DNA of 64,000 nt from CAWGCE01 sp964480915 (lineage in GTDB: Bacteria; Planctomycetota; Planctomycetia; Pirellulales; Pirellulaceae), in assembly GCA_964480915.1 (NCBI GenBank), contig CAYZRS010000023.1, positions 1 through 64,000 of the forward strand, in the 5' to 3' direction. The first letter of the stretch is position 1. Each line of letters begins with the position of its first letter. Below the pieces are notes generated by a model that ran no database searches, had not been told where the DNA came from, and saw only the letters and a list, made by a program, of their open reading frames with translations. Position numbers and translations under genes: made by a program. Below are positions 17,840 through 27,297 of this stretch, in pieces.

Positions 17840-19029
17840 TTGGTGGTTCTCAGGTTGCACAGATGGAGTCGGTCGCCCAAGTCAACTCCGTCGCCGTAAT
17901 CGACGATGATTTTTAGTCGCTTTACATTTGCGATATCGACGTCGAGCGCCAAGGGAGCGTCGCCAGCCAAAATGTCGGCCGACAGCAGTTCGGTCTCGTT
18001 CCCCAGCACCAATAGCTTCACTGCCGCCGCGGAACTTACGGTCGGATCAAGGCCGGCGAGGCCCCGTAGTTTCCGATGCTCGCCGTCCAATCGGAACGTG
18101 ATTTCGGTTCGTGAGTGAATGGCCCATCCTTTGGGATAGCTTTGCGTGTCACCATTCAGGTCCCGCAGCATCAGCGGCGTTCCGTCAAAACTCTCATCGC
18201 GAATTGGCGCGTAGAGCAGCGTCGTCACCGACGAAGGTGATTCGTCACCGGCAACAAGAGGCGTGATGTTGACTCGAGTTGGTGTTTGGTCGCTGAGGTA
18301 GACAACATTGCCGGCCGCAAACCCAATGCGTGCCACGACGTTTCCAGCGATTTGCGTCGTGGCTCCACTCGCCGTTTTGATCGTGAATTGACCGCCTGAA
18401 TAGGCAATCTCGCTCACTTTCCAGTTTTCGCCGTCGACAGTGGTTACCTGACAAATCGCAGATGACGCGCCTGACGAAGATTTGCGGTAAGGCGCAAAGC
18501 CCTCCAGCTTGTGCAAGGGAACGTCGATCTCATCACCGTCCATGGTGAAAGTCAGCTGCTCTTCGGTCACATCGCCCACAAGTCCTTCGAGATAGTCGAG
18601 CGATTCAGTGCCTTTGCGGATCACGATGGCATCGCCTTCGTGCGGTTGGCGAACGAGTTCATTCCACTGCGTGTCTAACGCATCGCTTGGCTCGCGAAAC
18701 CGAATCGATCGAAGTTGAGATTGTGGAAATGTGATCGGCAGACCATTCAGCCGCTCGACCGTGATCTTGCTGTTCTTGGAGGTGAAGCGGGAAACCGAAA
18801 AATTGGAACCGCAAACCAGAGTAACGCGATTGGCAGGAACGGAAGCGTCTGGTCGTTGATGAAATTCGACGTTCAGCAACTCCTCTGTGGAAATCTGACG
18901 CTTGGTTCCGTCGATATCAAAAGTAAGTTGCGTGCCTTGCCATTGAGTCAGTTCGCCGCTGAGCTTGTCACCCGTTAGCTGCGTGATATCGGCAGCGAGA
19001 AGCCCGCAGAGCAAAAGGAGTGTAAGCAT
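17836..19029 (-). CDS. Exported NPCBM-domain protein
   Basis: A 397-residue protein with a short signal peptide (residues 1-13). The N-terminal two thirds contain repeated short beta modules of the form 'G.L..W....L.F..DG....I...EL..V.F', which look like tandem small beta barrels. The C-terminal third (about 290-395) resembles the NPCBM/NEW2 putative carbohydrate-binding module: YPKGWAIHSRTEITFRLDG, then LRGLAGLD and LKIIVDYGDG. The ATG at 19029 is preceded by AAGGA at good spacing. It overlaps the protease gene downstream as ATGA, so its product probably works with the HtrA group, possibly in binding cell-surface glycans. Confidence 0.7.
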   Translation of the reverse strand: MLTLLLLCGLLAADITQLTGDKLSGELTQWQGTQLTFDIDGTKRQISTEELLNVEFHQRPDASVPANRVTLVCGSNFSVSRFTSKNSKITVERLNGLPITFPQSQLRSIRFREPSDALDTQWNELVRQPHEGDAIVIRKGTESLDYLEGLVGDVTEEQLTFTMDGDEIDVPLHKLEGFAPYRKSSSGASSAICQVTTVDGENWKVSEIAYSGGQFTIKTASGATTQIAGNVVARIGFAAGNVVYLSDQTPTRVNITPLVAGDESPSSVTTLLYAPIRDESFDGTPLMLRDLNGDTQSYPKGWAIHSRTEITFRLDGEHRKLRGLAGLDPTVSSAAAVKLLVLGNETELLSADILAGDAPLALDVDIANVKRLKIIVDYGDGVDLGDRLHLCNLRTTK

Positions 19030-19072
19030 CAAAAGTCCTTAAAAGGCGATAGAAAAACAGGTCGTCACGTGA

Positions 19073-20125
19073 TTACTCGGCTGCATCATCCTTAGCCAGA
19101 TTGCGGAAATATTCCTCGATGACGTCGCGGTAGTGTGAGGGGAATTCTTTGCCCAGCTGCTGGAGTGCTTGTTTGCGTTCTTTGGGAGGTAGGTTGCCCC
19201 AGTCCGAGTCTTCACGCAACTTCTTGTTCTGCACATCGCCAGGGCCGCCTCCGCCTGGCAATTGACTGTCTTGCATCGGCGCACTCGGTTGATTGCCACC
19301 ACCGCCCTGCCCGCTTTGAGCCATCATTTGTTGCAGCTGTTTTTCTTTCTCTTCAATCATCTTCGACAATTTGTCGATGACTTCTTGTTCTTCGTCGCGA
19401 ACTCGCGTGCCGGCGCGGCCATGTTCGAGCCGTACCGTGATGCTGTCCATGATGCGAGCAATTTCGTCGAGCGAATCGGGCTTGAGCTGTTTTAGGTCGG
19501 CCAGCATCAGATTGGCGACGGTGCCGTATCGTTCCGGTAGTTCGGTGTCTCGCTCCAACAACTTCGCCAGCTGTTCTTCCGCCTCTTCAAATTCCCGGAC
19601 GCGATAGTCGACGGCCGCGCGGTAAAAGAGCAGCGTGGCGGGGCCGACCGATTCGGTTTCTGCGAGCGGTTCTAAGACCTCTTTGGCTTCGTTATAGAGC
19701 TGATGGATGGCCAGAGATTTGCCGTATAGCAAACGCAAGGCGTTGCTCACGATCGGGGGCAACGCTTGCTGTGTCAATTCGTCGAATTCGGCACGTGAGG
19801 CAAGTTTTCCGGCGCGGCAACGCTTCACGAAATCGGCCGGCGCCAAAGCGGCGTTCGCGATCGAATCGAGAACGGGCTCTACCAGATCACCACCTTCGAT
19901 CGCAGCATTCCAGATCGCATCGATCGTTTCGAGCTGCTTGTCCTCGAGTTCGAGCGTTGTGACCCAACGATCGATCTCTTCCCGCGTCTTTTGAACGCTT
20001 GGCCACTCCCAGCTGGCCCGTTGCAGTAGGTCGTCGCCGGCCAACGAAGACTGCGACGTCGCGGCGGCCATCATCAGGCCGAATGCGATCCATCGCAAGC
20101 TCGTGGATAATCGACGGGTAACCAT
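19073..20125 (-). CDS. Conserved exported protein of VWA/MoxR operon
   Basis: A 350-residue protein with a signal peptide (about 1-29), a largely helical TPR-like body with 'EEAEEQLAKLLERD', a short coiled coil (EEKEKQLQQMM), a Gly/Gln/Pro-rich linker and a C-terminal acidic helix. The start is the ATG at 20125, one base after the stop of the upstream coiled-coil gene; an extension into that gene is unlikely. I recognise no enzyme motif. Its composition and position, with the neighbouring acidic coiled-coil and VWA proteins, suggest a periplasmic structural or adaptor subunit. Confidence 0.7.
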   Translation of the reverse strand: MVTRRLSTSLRWIAFGLMMAAATSQSSLAGDDLLQRASWEWPSVQKTREEIDRWVTTLELEDKQLETIDAIWNAAIEGGDLVEPVLDSIANAALAPADFVKRCRAGKLASRAEFDELTQQALPPIVSNALRLLYGKSLAIHQLYNEAKEVLEPLAETESVGPATLLFYRAAVDYRVREFEEAEEQLAKLLERDTELPERYGTVANLMLADLKQLKPDSLDEIARIMDSITVRLEHGRAGTRVRDEEQEVIDKLSKMIEEKEKQLQQMMAQSGQGGGGNQPSAPMQDSQLPGGGGPGDVQNKKLREDSDWGNLPPKERKQALQQLGKEFPSHYRDVIEEYFRNLAKDDAAE

Positions 20126-20126
20126 A

Positions 20127-21977
20127 CTACTTGTTCTTTCCGAGGCTGATGTCACGTGTGATTTGGTGGAGGTCGAGTTCTCGTTTCGACAGGCCTTGCA
20201 ACGCGTCGATCAGCTCTTCGTCGGCCGCTTGCCCGATGACGTCGTCGGCGTTGTCGAGCATTTTCGAATAGCGGTCGGTACGGCGATTGATCCGCAACTG
20301 CATCGCTTTCAGCATTTTTAGTTCGGCGATTTGACTGACGAGTGGTTGGTCGCCCGGATCCATCTGCTGCGGCTGCATTTGTTGATCTTGCTGGCGTTGC
20401 TCTTGATCTTCTTGGGCTTGCTGCAACGCTTCGATCATTTCCTCCAGCGCCTGAATGATGTCCTCTTCCAGTCCTTGCGTCATGACACCGACTTTGACTT
20501 CGGCCAAGCGATTCACGACCTCGTCCATGTCCTCGCGGATCGTTTCCATGCTGGCTGGAAATGCCACCGAAGAGCCCTCTTCTCGCAACACCAGCAGGCA
20601 CTTGTCGGCTTCCACCACGACTCGTCGCTGTTGAAAACTGAGTTTGCCCGCCTCGATATCAAGAACACGCCCTTCGTCTTCGTCCTTGCGACGAGCTAGA
20701 CGGGTCGTGTTTTCATAGATTTGCAGTTCCATTTCTAGCATCTTGCGGACACGGCCTTCCAACTGGGCCAGCGTCCGTTCAATCTCTTCCTCGCGCATTT
20801 GCCGGAGGATCTCTTCCAATTCGGCTTTCGCTTCCGCCAGTTTGCGCGCCGCTTCCCGTTGATCTTCTAGTGCTTCGTCGCGTTGGGATTTATCGAGTTT
20901 CTGCTGGGCGTCCCGCATGCGCTGTTCCGCTTCTTGCACGCGCTGCTGCCCTGGAAACGATTCCTGAGGCTCAGAATCCTGGGGCGATTGGGGTTCGGAA
21001 GGAGAACCTGGGGACCCCGGCTGGCCGGGTGGCCCCGGTTGTCCAGGTGGCGACTCGCTTCCCTCGGACGGTTCGCCAGATTGTGGATCACCCGGTTCTG
21101 ACTCGCCGGTCGGCGCTTCGCTGCCGCTTTCGCTGGGGTTGCCTTCAGTGGGGCTCCCCTCGCTCTTGCTGTCCTGGTCGGCTCCTGGCGAGCCCTCTTT
21201 GGCTTCGTCGGAACCTGCTTCGCCGGAATCTGATTCGTCCGAACTCGACTCCTCGGCATCCTGACCCTCCTCCGACGGGCTTCCTGCGGACTGTTCACCC
21301 GAATCGTCGCTGTTCGGTTTGCCGGTCCCTTCGTTTTCCTCCATCGTTTCGCTGAGGGATTCGGTACGATCGGCGACGCGTTGCTGTTCTTTGGCCAGCT
21401 GCGCGGCTTCGACGCCACCTTCGTTGCGCCCTTGGACTCCCCGTTGAATGCGCTCCAGCCGTTCGATCTCCTTGATGTAGCTTTTGATGCGAGCCTGTTC
21501 ATCTTTCAAGCGATCGGCGCGGTTTTCGCTGAGTAGCAGTTCCAACAGGGCGCTCAAATCCGAACGGACCAGCTTCTGCCCGTCCAAGGCGCGTTTGAAC
21601 TTCTCTTGGTTGAGCAAACGGGAGAGTGCACCCAGTTGCAGCTGGATATCTTTTTCCTTGCTCAAGGCGAACGTTTTCTTGAGCAGTTCTGCGCGGCGGG
21701 GATTTGTTGCCGCATCGAATTCTGCCATCCGCAGCAACAGTTTTTCTAGTCGAGCATGCTGCTGCGCGAGGTGACTTTGCTGGATGGCCAATTCGTCGGC
21801 CGCGTTGGGCGCATTCGCGTCAGACGATTGCGCGGACAGTGCGCCGGTCAGCATAAAGGTGGGAGCCAGTGTTACGGCCCAACCCAGGACCACAGCCGCG
21901 ATACGCACGATCGCGACGCGAAACCGCATCGCTCGGCGAAGCATCGGCGACCATCCAACTTGGTGCGCTCGCAGCAT
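20127..21977 (-). CDS. Acidic coiled-coil protein with low-complexity and collagen-like linker
   Basis: A 616-residue protein. The N-terminal hydrophobic stretch (about 17-45) acts as a signal or anchor. It is followed by a helical region, an acidic Ser/Glu/Gly/Pro low-complexity segment (about 210-340) and long coiled coils to the end (KLAEAKAELEEILRQM and similar). The low-complexity part includes a run of Gly-X-Pro triplets (GQPGPPGQPGSPGSP). The ATG at 21977 is chosen because GGAGGT stands just upstream; earlier in-frame starts at 22004 and 22073 lack such a site. It probably forms an extended envelope structure partnering the DUF4175-like protein encoded upstream. Confidence 0.75.
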   Translation of the reverse strand: MLRAHQVGWSPMLRRAMRFRVAIVRIAAVVLGWAVTLAPTFMLTGALSAQSSDANAPNAADELAIQQSHLAQQHARLEKLLLRMAEFDAATNPRRAELLKKTFALSKEKDIQLQLGALSRLLNQEKFKRALDGQKLVRSDLSALLELLLSENRADRLKDEQARIKSYIKEIERLERIQRGVQGRNEGGVEAAQLAKEQQRVADRTESLSETMEENEGTGKPNSDDSGEQSAGSPSEEGQDAEESSSDESDSGEAGSDEAKEGSPGADQDSKSEGSPTEGNPSESGSEAPTGESEPGDPQSGEPSEGSESPPGQPGPPGQPGSPGSPSEPQSPQDSEPQESFPGQQRVQEAEQRMRDAQQKLDKSQRDEALEDQREAARKLAEAKAELEEILRQMREEEIERTLAQLEGRVRKMLEMELQIYENTTRLARRKDEDEGRVLDIEAGKLSFQQRRVVVEADKCLLVLREEGSSVAFPASMETIREDMDEVVNRLAEVKVGVMTQGLEEDIIQALEEMIEALQQAQEDQEQRQQDQQMQPQQMDPGDQPLVSQIAELKMLKAMQLRINRRTDRYSKMLDNADDVIGQAADEELIDALQGLSKRELDLHQITRDISLGKNK

Positions 21978-21981
21978 ATTG

Positions 21982-21987
21982 ACCTCC
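21982..21987 (-). promoter_or_regulatory. Strong ribosome binding site deciding a start
   Basis: GGAGGT on the minus strand, 4 nt before the ATG at 21977. It is the best Shine-Dalgarno match near this gene's possible starts and supports the shorter form of the acidic coiled-coil protein. Confidence 0.6.
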
Positions 21988-22121
21988 AAACTGTCATTTG
22001 GCATCTCTAACGATTCGTACCAAATGAATCCAATTCTCGAATTCGAGGGACTCTGTCGATAACGTCGAAACACCCTCGTCTAATTATTGCTGTCACAACG
22101 CGTTGCAGCAAATTAAAACCG

Positions 22122-24446
22122 CTATTTCAGCAGATCTAACGCTCGTTTTTTCTGTTGTTTTTTCGTTTGTTCCATGAGGACGTCTTGTTCGCGAATCATC
22201 GACCGTACCAAATCGACAAGTTCGTTGTAGCTCTCCAAGTCGAGCATCTTCTGAAGAACCCGCTCCATCGCTAGAAGCAGTTCATCTGCTTGCTCAACCG
22301 AACTGGTCACTAATTCCGGCCCTTCCCGTTCGTCGTCGATTTTTGTTTCGAGTGCCCGTAGCAATTGCAAAAATCTGGGAAATCGCTCGTTGCCAATCGA
22401 CTTCAGCGGTTCGGAAATATCAAACTCAAGCCGTCGTTGCCGATCTTCTGAATCGACGCGATTATTGACCAATTCTTCCCGCACATCATCAAACGATAGC
22501 GCGACACCTAGGACTTCTTGCGAGGCGCGTTGCGCTTGTTGTCCGCCTCGCTGGACTCGCAACAGACGCAACGCGCGTGCTCGACCTTTTAGCCGTTCGC
22601 TCTCGTCCGGCGAGTCGGGCGCATCCGCTTCACTTTCTGGCGTGTCACCAAATTGGACGCGACTGAGGGAGTCGCGGGTTTCACGAAAATCAGAAATAAT
22701 CTGTTCAAATCGTCGCCGTAGCCCCAACTCGCGCGCTTCCAAAAGTGCCAGCAGACGGCTGGGTGTGACAACATCTAGCTCATAGCGATCCCCATCGCCA
22801 ATGTTGGGCGTTTTCGTAAGGTCAAAGCGGTCTTGCGAATGGACGCTGATGGTCACTTTGGAGTCGACCGGTAATTCGGTCGGCTGGGAAGCGTCGGACC
22901 TTTGCTTCCGTAAATCGAGTGCCGTGTCGATCTGTCCCGAGGCGTCGAGCGCGATCGGGAACTGCATGGGTTCGCCACCAGCTTCCAGTTCGATCCAACT
23001 GCTGGCCACACCAAAATCGTCTTGGATCGAACCTTCAAAGGGAAGTCGAGCATCCTGAGTGATGGCCGATCCAATCCCACGCAACCGCGCATCGACGGTC
23101 GGCGGCATGTCGGGCGTGGCAGTGATCACCACCGGATAGGCCCGACGACTGGTCGTACCGTCAGTGTCGAGCAGTGTGATCTCGTGGGCCACGTTTTCTC
23201 TGAGGTCGTCGATGTTGTAGGAGAACGAGGTCTGCTCTGCCAGCGCGGGCATGATTTGTTGGATAAGGTCGGTGCCTTCGGGCAACGTCTGCGTCGTCGG
23301 TGTTAATTGGTCCGATTCGGTCGCGGCCAGCACGAGCACGTCACCTGTTTCTGTGTTCTTAATTTTCGCGCGACGGATCGACTTGTTGGTCAACACGCGG
23401 AGTGTGACTTGGCTCCCTTGGGCGAGTTGAATTCCTGGCCGATACGATTCCGTGCGCGACAGCAGGCCGGTATAGGCCGGTAGCGTATAATCCAATTCGA
23501 TGCCGGCAATTTGTGGGCTCTCGACGACGCGAACGGTGCAGTCGTTCAATCGATGGTCGTTGCCGACGACATCGAACTGAATGTCGGAGAGGATGTTCGT
23601 GAATGGCATGCCGTCAAACGCGTATTGCTGGTAGCCATCGCGCGGCTCGCCAAGGCGGCTCATGTTGACCCGCCCTCGCTCGCCGTCGCCGGTCCGATAG
23701 TAAATGGTGCAGACGGTGGGAACCGGCGCCGAGCGATTTGCATCCGCGCGGACTCGCACCTTCAGGTCATCTCCGCGAGCCAAAATCAGCTGATTCTGAT
23801 CGTTGAATCCGATCAGTTCGATCTGCGTGATGCGTGGGTAGGGTTGGTCGGATAAGCCAAACAGTCGGCTGAGCCCCATGCGAAAGATAGAGCCGCCGTA
23901 GAGTGCGAACAGCAGCAACGACAAAACAAGCAGCGCCGCGATGACGACGGCTCGCATCAGCGCGCGAAAATCGAACAGCTCTTTGACGTTGATCAACTCG
24001 GCCAAGGCGACCGCTTCTTTGCATGACCGGGAGAGCATCGTCGGATCGGCCGTAGCATCCGAGTTGTGGCCCGCTTCAACCGATGTGACGAGGCTGTCAC
24101 GAAATTCGGGAAAGCGTCGCTCGATCAGCAACGCCAAACTCGAATCTTGCAAATCGACAAAGAACCTCGCCAAAATCCAGCGATACACCACGAACAGCAA
24201 GCAGCCCACCATCAGGCACAGCAGGACGGCTCGCGCTTGCACCGGCATTTCGCTCGAACCCAAACGAACCGGCAAGTAGTCGATGGCCATACCAAGCCAG
24301 AACAAACCGATGAGGCAAGCAACCGCCAGTGCGACCCCTTCGATGCAGATGTAACGTCGAATCGAGCTGCGGGTATGCGCTAGCAGCTCTGCGATTTGCG
24401 GAGGCAAACGAGATTCGTTCGGCGATGGGGGAGTTGCGGTACTCAT
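22122..24446 (-). CDS. DUF4175-like membrane protein
   Basis: A 774-residue protein with membrane helices at about residues 38-58, 72-92 and 172-195, then a large extracytoplasmic region with Ig-like/beta-rich modules (about 215-560) and a C-terminal helical, coiled-coil tail. The layout of helices, the RRFPEFRDSLVTSVE segment and the partner coiled-coil gene downstream match DUF4175-type proteins found in MoxR/VWA operons. No catalytic motif is seen. It begins 61 nt after the VWA protein gene. Likely part of an envelope complex, function unknown. Confidence 0.7.
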   Translation of the reverse strand: MSTATPPSPNESRLPPQIAELLAHTRSSIRRYICIEGVALAVACLIGLFWLGMAIDYLPVRLGSSEMPVQARAVLLCLMVGCLLFVVYRWILARFFVDLQDSSLALLIERRFPEFRDSLVTSVEAGHNSDATADPTMLSRSCKEAVALAELINVKELFDFRALMRAVVIAALLVLSLLLFALYGGSIFRMGLSRLFGLSDQPYPRITQIELIGFNDQNQLILARGDDLKVRVRADANRSAPVPTVCTIYYRTGDGERGRVNMSRLGEPRDGYQQYAFDGMPFTNILSDIQFDVVGNDHRLNDCTVRVVESPQIAGIELDYTLPAYTGLLSRTESYRPGIQLAQGSQVTLRVLTNKSIRRAKIKNTETGDVLVLAATESDQLTPTTQTLPEGTDLIQQIMPALAEQTSFSYNIDDLRENVAHEITLLDTDGTTSRRAYPVVITATPDMPPTVDARLRGIGSAITQDARLPFEGSIQDDFGVASSWIELEAGGEPMQFPIALDASGQIDTALDLRKQRSDASQPTELPVDSKVTISVHSQDRFDLTKTPNIGDGDRYELDVVTPSRLLALLEARELGLRRRFEQIISDFRETRDSLSRVQFGDTPESEADAPDSPDESERLKGRARALRLLRVQRGGQQAQRASQEVLGVALSFDDVREELVNNRVDSEDRQRRLEFDISEPLKSIGNERFPRFLQLLRALETKIDDEREGPELVTSSVEQADELLLAMERVLQKMLDLESYNELVDLVRSMIREQDVLMEQTKKQQKKRALDLLK

Positions 24447-24507
24447 GCGATATTTGCCGTGGCCAGATCGTTACGTCAATCAAGACGCCGATCGCTCGGT
24501 CTGATCT

Positions 24508-27297
24508 TTAGGCCAGCTTATTGAGCCTCCGAATGGTCCACTCGACGCACAGCGCACCACATATCAGCCCCATGAGCCAGGTCATGAGTCGCTGTTGGAA
24601 CGCGCGGTCGGGTGTGCCGGGGATGTAAGTTTCTTGATCCTGCGGGACGAGCGCGGCGACGAGGCCTGCGGCCGCTGCACTGGCGGCTTGATTGAGATCG
24701 GGGAAATAGACGCCGCCGGTCGCGGTCGCGAGTTCGTTCAGCAACGCGTCATTTCGCTGTGGAGTTTCGACTTCGCGATCGGGAACGCGCACCCGCACCG
24801 TGCGCGTCAGTACGTCCAGTTGTTCGCTGTTAGGAATTGGCAGCTCTATGCGATAGTCACCTTCTTGCAAGGCCGTGAACTGGCTGGAATAGGAACCATC
24901 CTTGGAGGTGTCGTCCAACTGGCCGGTGCTACTCACATGCTGCAGCTTGAACGGTTGGCGATTGCCGTTGGGTGAGATGAGTGTTGCCGCGACTTCTTGC
25001 TGCACCAACGGTTGAAACTGTTCATCGGTGAGCGACGCGCGAACGATGATCGTTTCGCCCAAAATCGACCGGTCTTTGCTGACCAGCAGTAGGCCGCGGC
25101 TACTATCGCGGAGCAATCGCCCTTCGCTGACGTATCGAATCAACTTGGTGTAGAACGAGCCAAACATCTCGGGATCGACGGCCCGAAGCCGCCACATTTC
25201 ACCGCTACCCAGATAGAAAACTCGACCGGCGCCATAAAAATGGCCCGCCATATAAACGGGCAATTGATTGTCAATCGACGTTTGTGGGTTGGAAAACGAT
25301 CCGTAAACGGTCGCGCCCGGTTTGGCGGCGCGGACTGGAAAGTAGGAATAAACGCCGGAAAAGTCGCTCCATCGCTGTTGGCTAAGATTCCCATCGTCAT
25401 CAAGCCAGAGCTGTCTCGCTTGGCGGCCAGCGTCGGTAAACTCGACCGGCCAAGCCTGAGTCGTCGCATTCTTGCCACGGGTTAACTGCCCGGTCGATCG
25501 GCGAAAGAAGCTGACGGGATAAAAACCTTTCACAAGCTGGATGCCGCGTCGGCCTCGCGTTAGTGTCGTCCATTCGGGAGTGTAGACGGGGCCGGCCACG
25601 CAGATCATGCCGCCCGCTTTTTCCGAAAGCCAGCGATCGATGAGCTCGATTTGTTCTTCCGACAGCTGCTGCCAGTCGGGGTCGAAGGCGACGATGCAGT
25701 CGTATTCAAACAACTCCTCGGGCGAGCTGGGAAACTCTTCGAGGATCTGGTCGGCTTCCTGCGCCATGCCCGGCAACGCTCCTTGCAAGTGGACGTCGAC
25801 GATCGTCTCCTTATCGCGATAACAGAGGACGCGGACGAAGCGATACTCACGCGTTGGGCCGCCTGCCAGCAGCAAGACCTTGTTCTTTCGATCGACGACT
25901 TGGACGCTGGCGACCTTTTCGAGATCACGCTGTTTGATGGTACTGTTACCGGGAGCAGTAGCACGTACGACATACTCGTACTTGCCGAGTTCGGTCGGAG
26001 TCAGTTCGAACTTCACGGGAACCGGTTCGCCATCGTTGCCGAGTTCGGCCAGGATTTCGTCGACGAGGGTTTCGGCAGGCGCTGGTTCGTTGCTGCGTGC
26101 CGGCTTGCGCGAAAACAGCTGAACTTTGACGTTCCGCCCCTTCCAGCCGAACGATTGCAAAAACGTCTTGATGGTAAACATGTCGGCCGGGTAGACGCGG
26201 GCCGGCGCTTCGACGTCGACGACACGAATCGAGGCGGGCCGATCGGGAGAACCAGCACCGATCGGGAAGAGTTGAATGCTGGCTGCTTGAGCCGACGCGA
26301 CCGATTCACGCGTGTCGATGCCAGCGTTCTGATTGCCGTCGGTGACGACGACAATGCCGGCCAGTGGGCCACCCCGTTCATGTTCGACGAGGTAACTGAT
26401 CGCATCGCCGAGTCGGGTTTCGACACCCGACGGCTTCAGCTGTTCCGACCAATCGATGACGGTTGGTTCAACCATTGCCGGTGAACTTGGTCCCGAACCG
26501 TTGTTGTCTACCGTGGCGGTGTCGACGAGTCGAGGTTCGCCGAAAGCGACCTGTAGTCCATATTCGGGGTAGCGAAGGTTGCCGACGGCCAACGTTACCG
26601 CGCCAATGATGCCGGCGAAGACCGCGACGAGCAATGCCCAGCTCTCGCCTTCGGCGCTGGTGAAGGCTGCCTTGAAAAACAGGTGCAACAATATCGCCAC
26701 GAGCGCCAAACCGACGAAGGCGAGTCCGACTTGCGCCAGTTTCTTGGCCGTGGCAGCCGCCGTGCTGTTGATCGCCGCTTGTTCGGTCGCCTGTTCGGTG
26801 GCATTGCCTTGGCGAGGGAGTGAGGCGATTTGCGCGGGTCGGTCGCCCTGGTCGAACCGATAAACGACGACGTCGTGCTGTTGGCGGAGGTTGTCGACGA
26901 GTTGTTGGTCGGCCAGCGTTTCGACGACTTGTTGGATACGCGTGGTGCTCTGGCCGTCCGCGCCAGTCACATCGTCTAAGCCCATGCTTTGGCTCGTGTC
27001 GACCAAAATGACTGCGCGAGAATTTTTGACGACTTTATGCTCAATCCGTTTTTCCAGCTGTAGGAAGAAGACGAACAGTCCTACAAAGGCGGCGATTCGC
27101 AGACCAGTTAGCAACCACCGTAGCGCTCGGGGGAAGCCACTCGTATCGCGTTGGTACGTCAGGTAAACGATCGCCATCAACCCGATGAGGACAGCGGCCA
27201 GTACGAGCCAGTGCCACCATTGATTCAGGACGTTGAGTCTCGCCAATTCGTAATAAGTTCGCGTCGAAGTATCGGCGATCAGGCATCCAAGGTTCAT
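24508..27297 (-). CDS. VWA-domain membrane protein
   Basis: A 929-residue protein. Two N-terminal membrane helices (about 25-45 and 55-75) are followed by a von Willebrand factor A domain interrupted by further membrane helices. The MIDAS-type motif is VDTSQSMGLDD near residue 100, and a Ser/Thr-Asp region VVVTDGNQNAG comes later. A glutamine-amidotransferase-like domain (FDPDWQQLSEEQIELIDRW, GGMICVAG) and a last C-terminal membrane helix complete it. The start is the ATG at 27297, which overlaps the upstream stop as ATGA. It resembles the large VWA proteins that accompany BatA-like proteins; likely metal-dependent protein-protein contacts at the membrane. Confidence 0.8.
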   Translation of the reverse strand: MNLGCLIADTSTRTYYELARLNVLNQWWHWLVLAAVLIGLMAIVYLTYQRDTSGFPRALRWLLTGLRIAAFVGLFVFFLQLEKRIEHKVVKNSRAVILVDTSQSMGLDDVTGADGQSTTRIQQVVETLADQQLVDNLRQQHDVVVYRFDQGDRPAQIASLPRQGNATEQATEQAAINSTAAATAKKLAQVGLAFVGLALVAILLHLFFKAAFTSAEGESWALLVAVFAGIIGAVTLAVGNLRYPEYGLQVAFGEPRLVDTATVDNNGSGPSSPAMVEPTVIDWSEQLKPSGVETRLGDAISYLVEHERGGPLAGIVVVTDGNQNAGIDTRESVASAQAASIQLFPIGAGSPDRPASIRVVDVEAPARVYPADMFTIKTFLQSFGWKGRNVKVQLFSRKPARSNEPAPAETLVDEILAELGNDGEPVPVKFELTPTELGKYEYVVRATAPGNSTIKQRDLEKVASVQVVDRKNKVLLLAGGPTREYRFVRVLCYRDKETIVDVHLQGALPGMAQEADQILEEFPSSPEELFEYDCIVAFDPDWQQLSEEQIELIDRWLSEKAGGMICVAGPVYTPEWTTLTRGRRGIQLVKGFYPVSFFRRSTGQLTRGKNATTQAWPVEFTDAGRQARQLWLDDDGNLSQQRWSDFSGVYSYFPVRAAKPGATVYGSFSNPQTSIDNQLPVYMAGHFYGAGRVFYLGSGEMWRLRAVDPEMFGSFYTKLIRYVSEGRLLRDSSRGLLLVSKDRSILGETIIVRASLTDEQFQPLVQQEVAATLISPNGNRQPFKLQHVSSTGQLDDTSKDGSYSSQFTALQEGDYRIELPIPNSEQLDVLTRTVRVRVPDREVETPQRNDALLNELATATGGVYFPDLNQAASAAAAGLVAALVPQDQETYIPGTPDRAFQQRLMTWLMGLICGALCVEWTIRRLNKLA

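Noticed and set aside
20867..21502. Long frame with Arg/Asn/Pro-rich product inside the acidic coiled-coil gene
   Set aside because: It is a same-strand frame shifted within a low-complexity coding region and has no domain.
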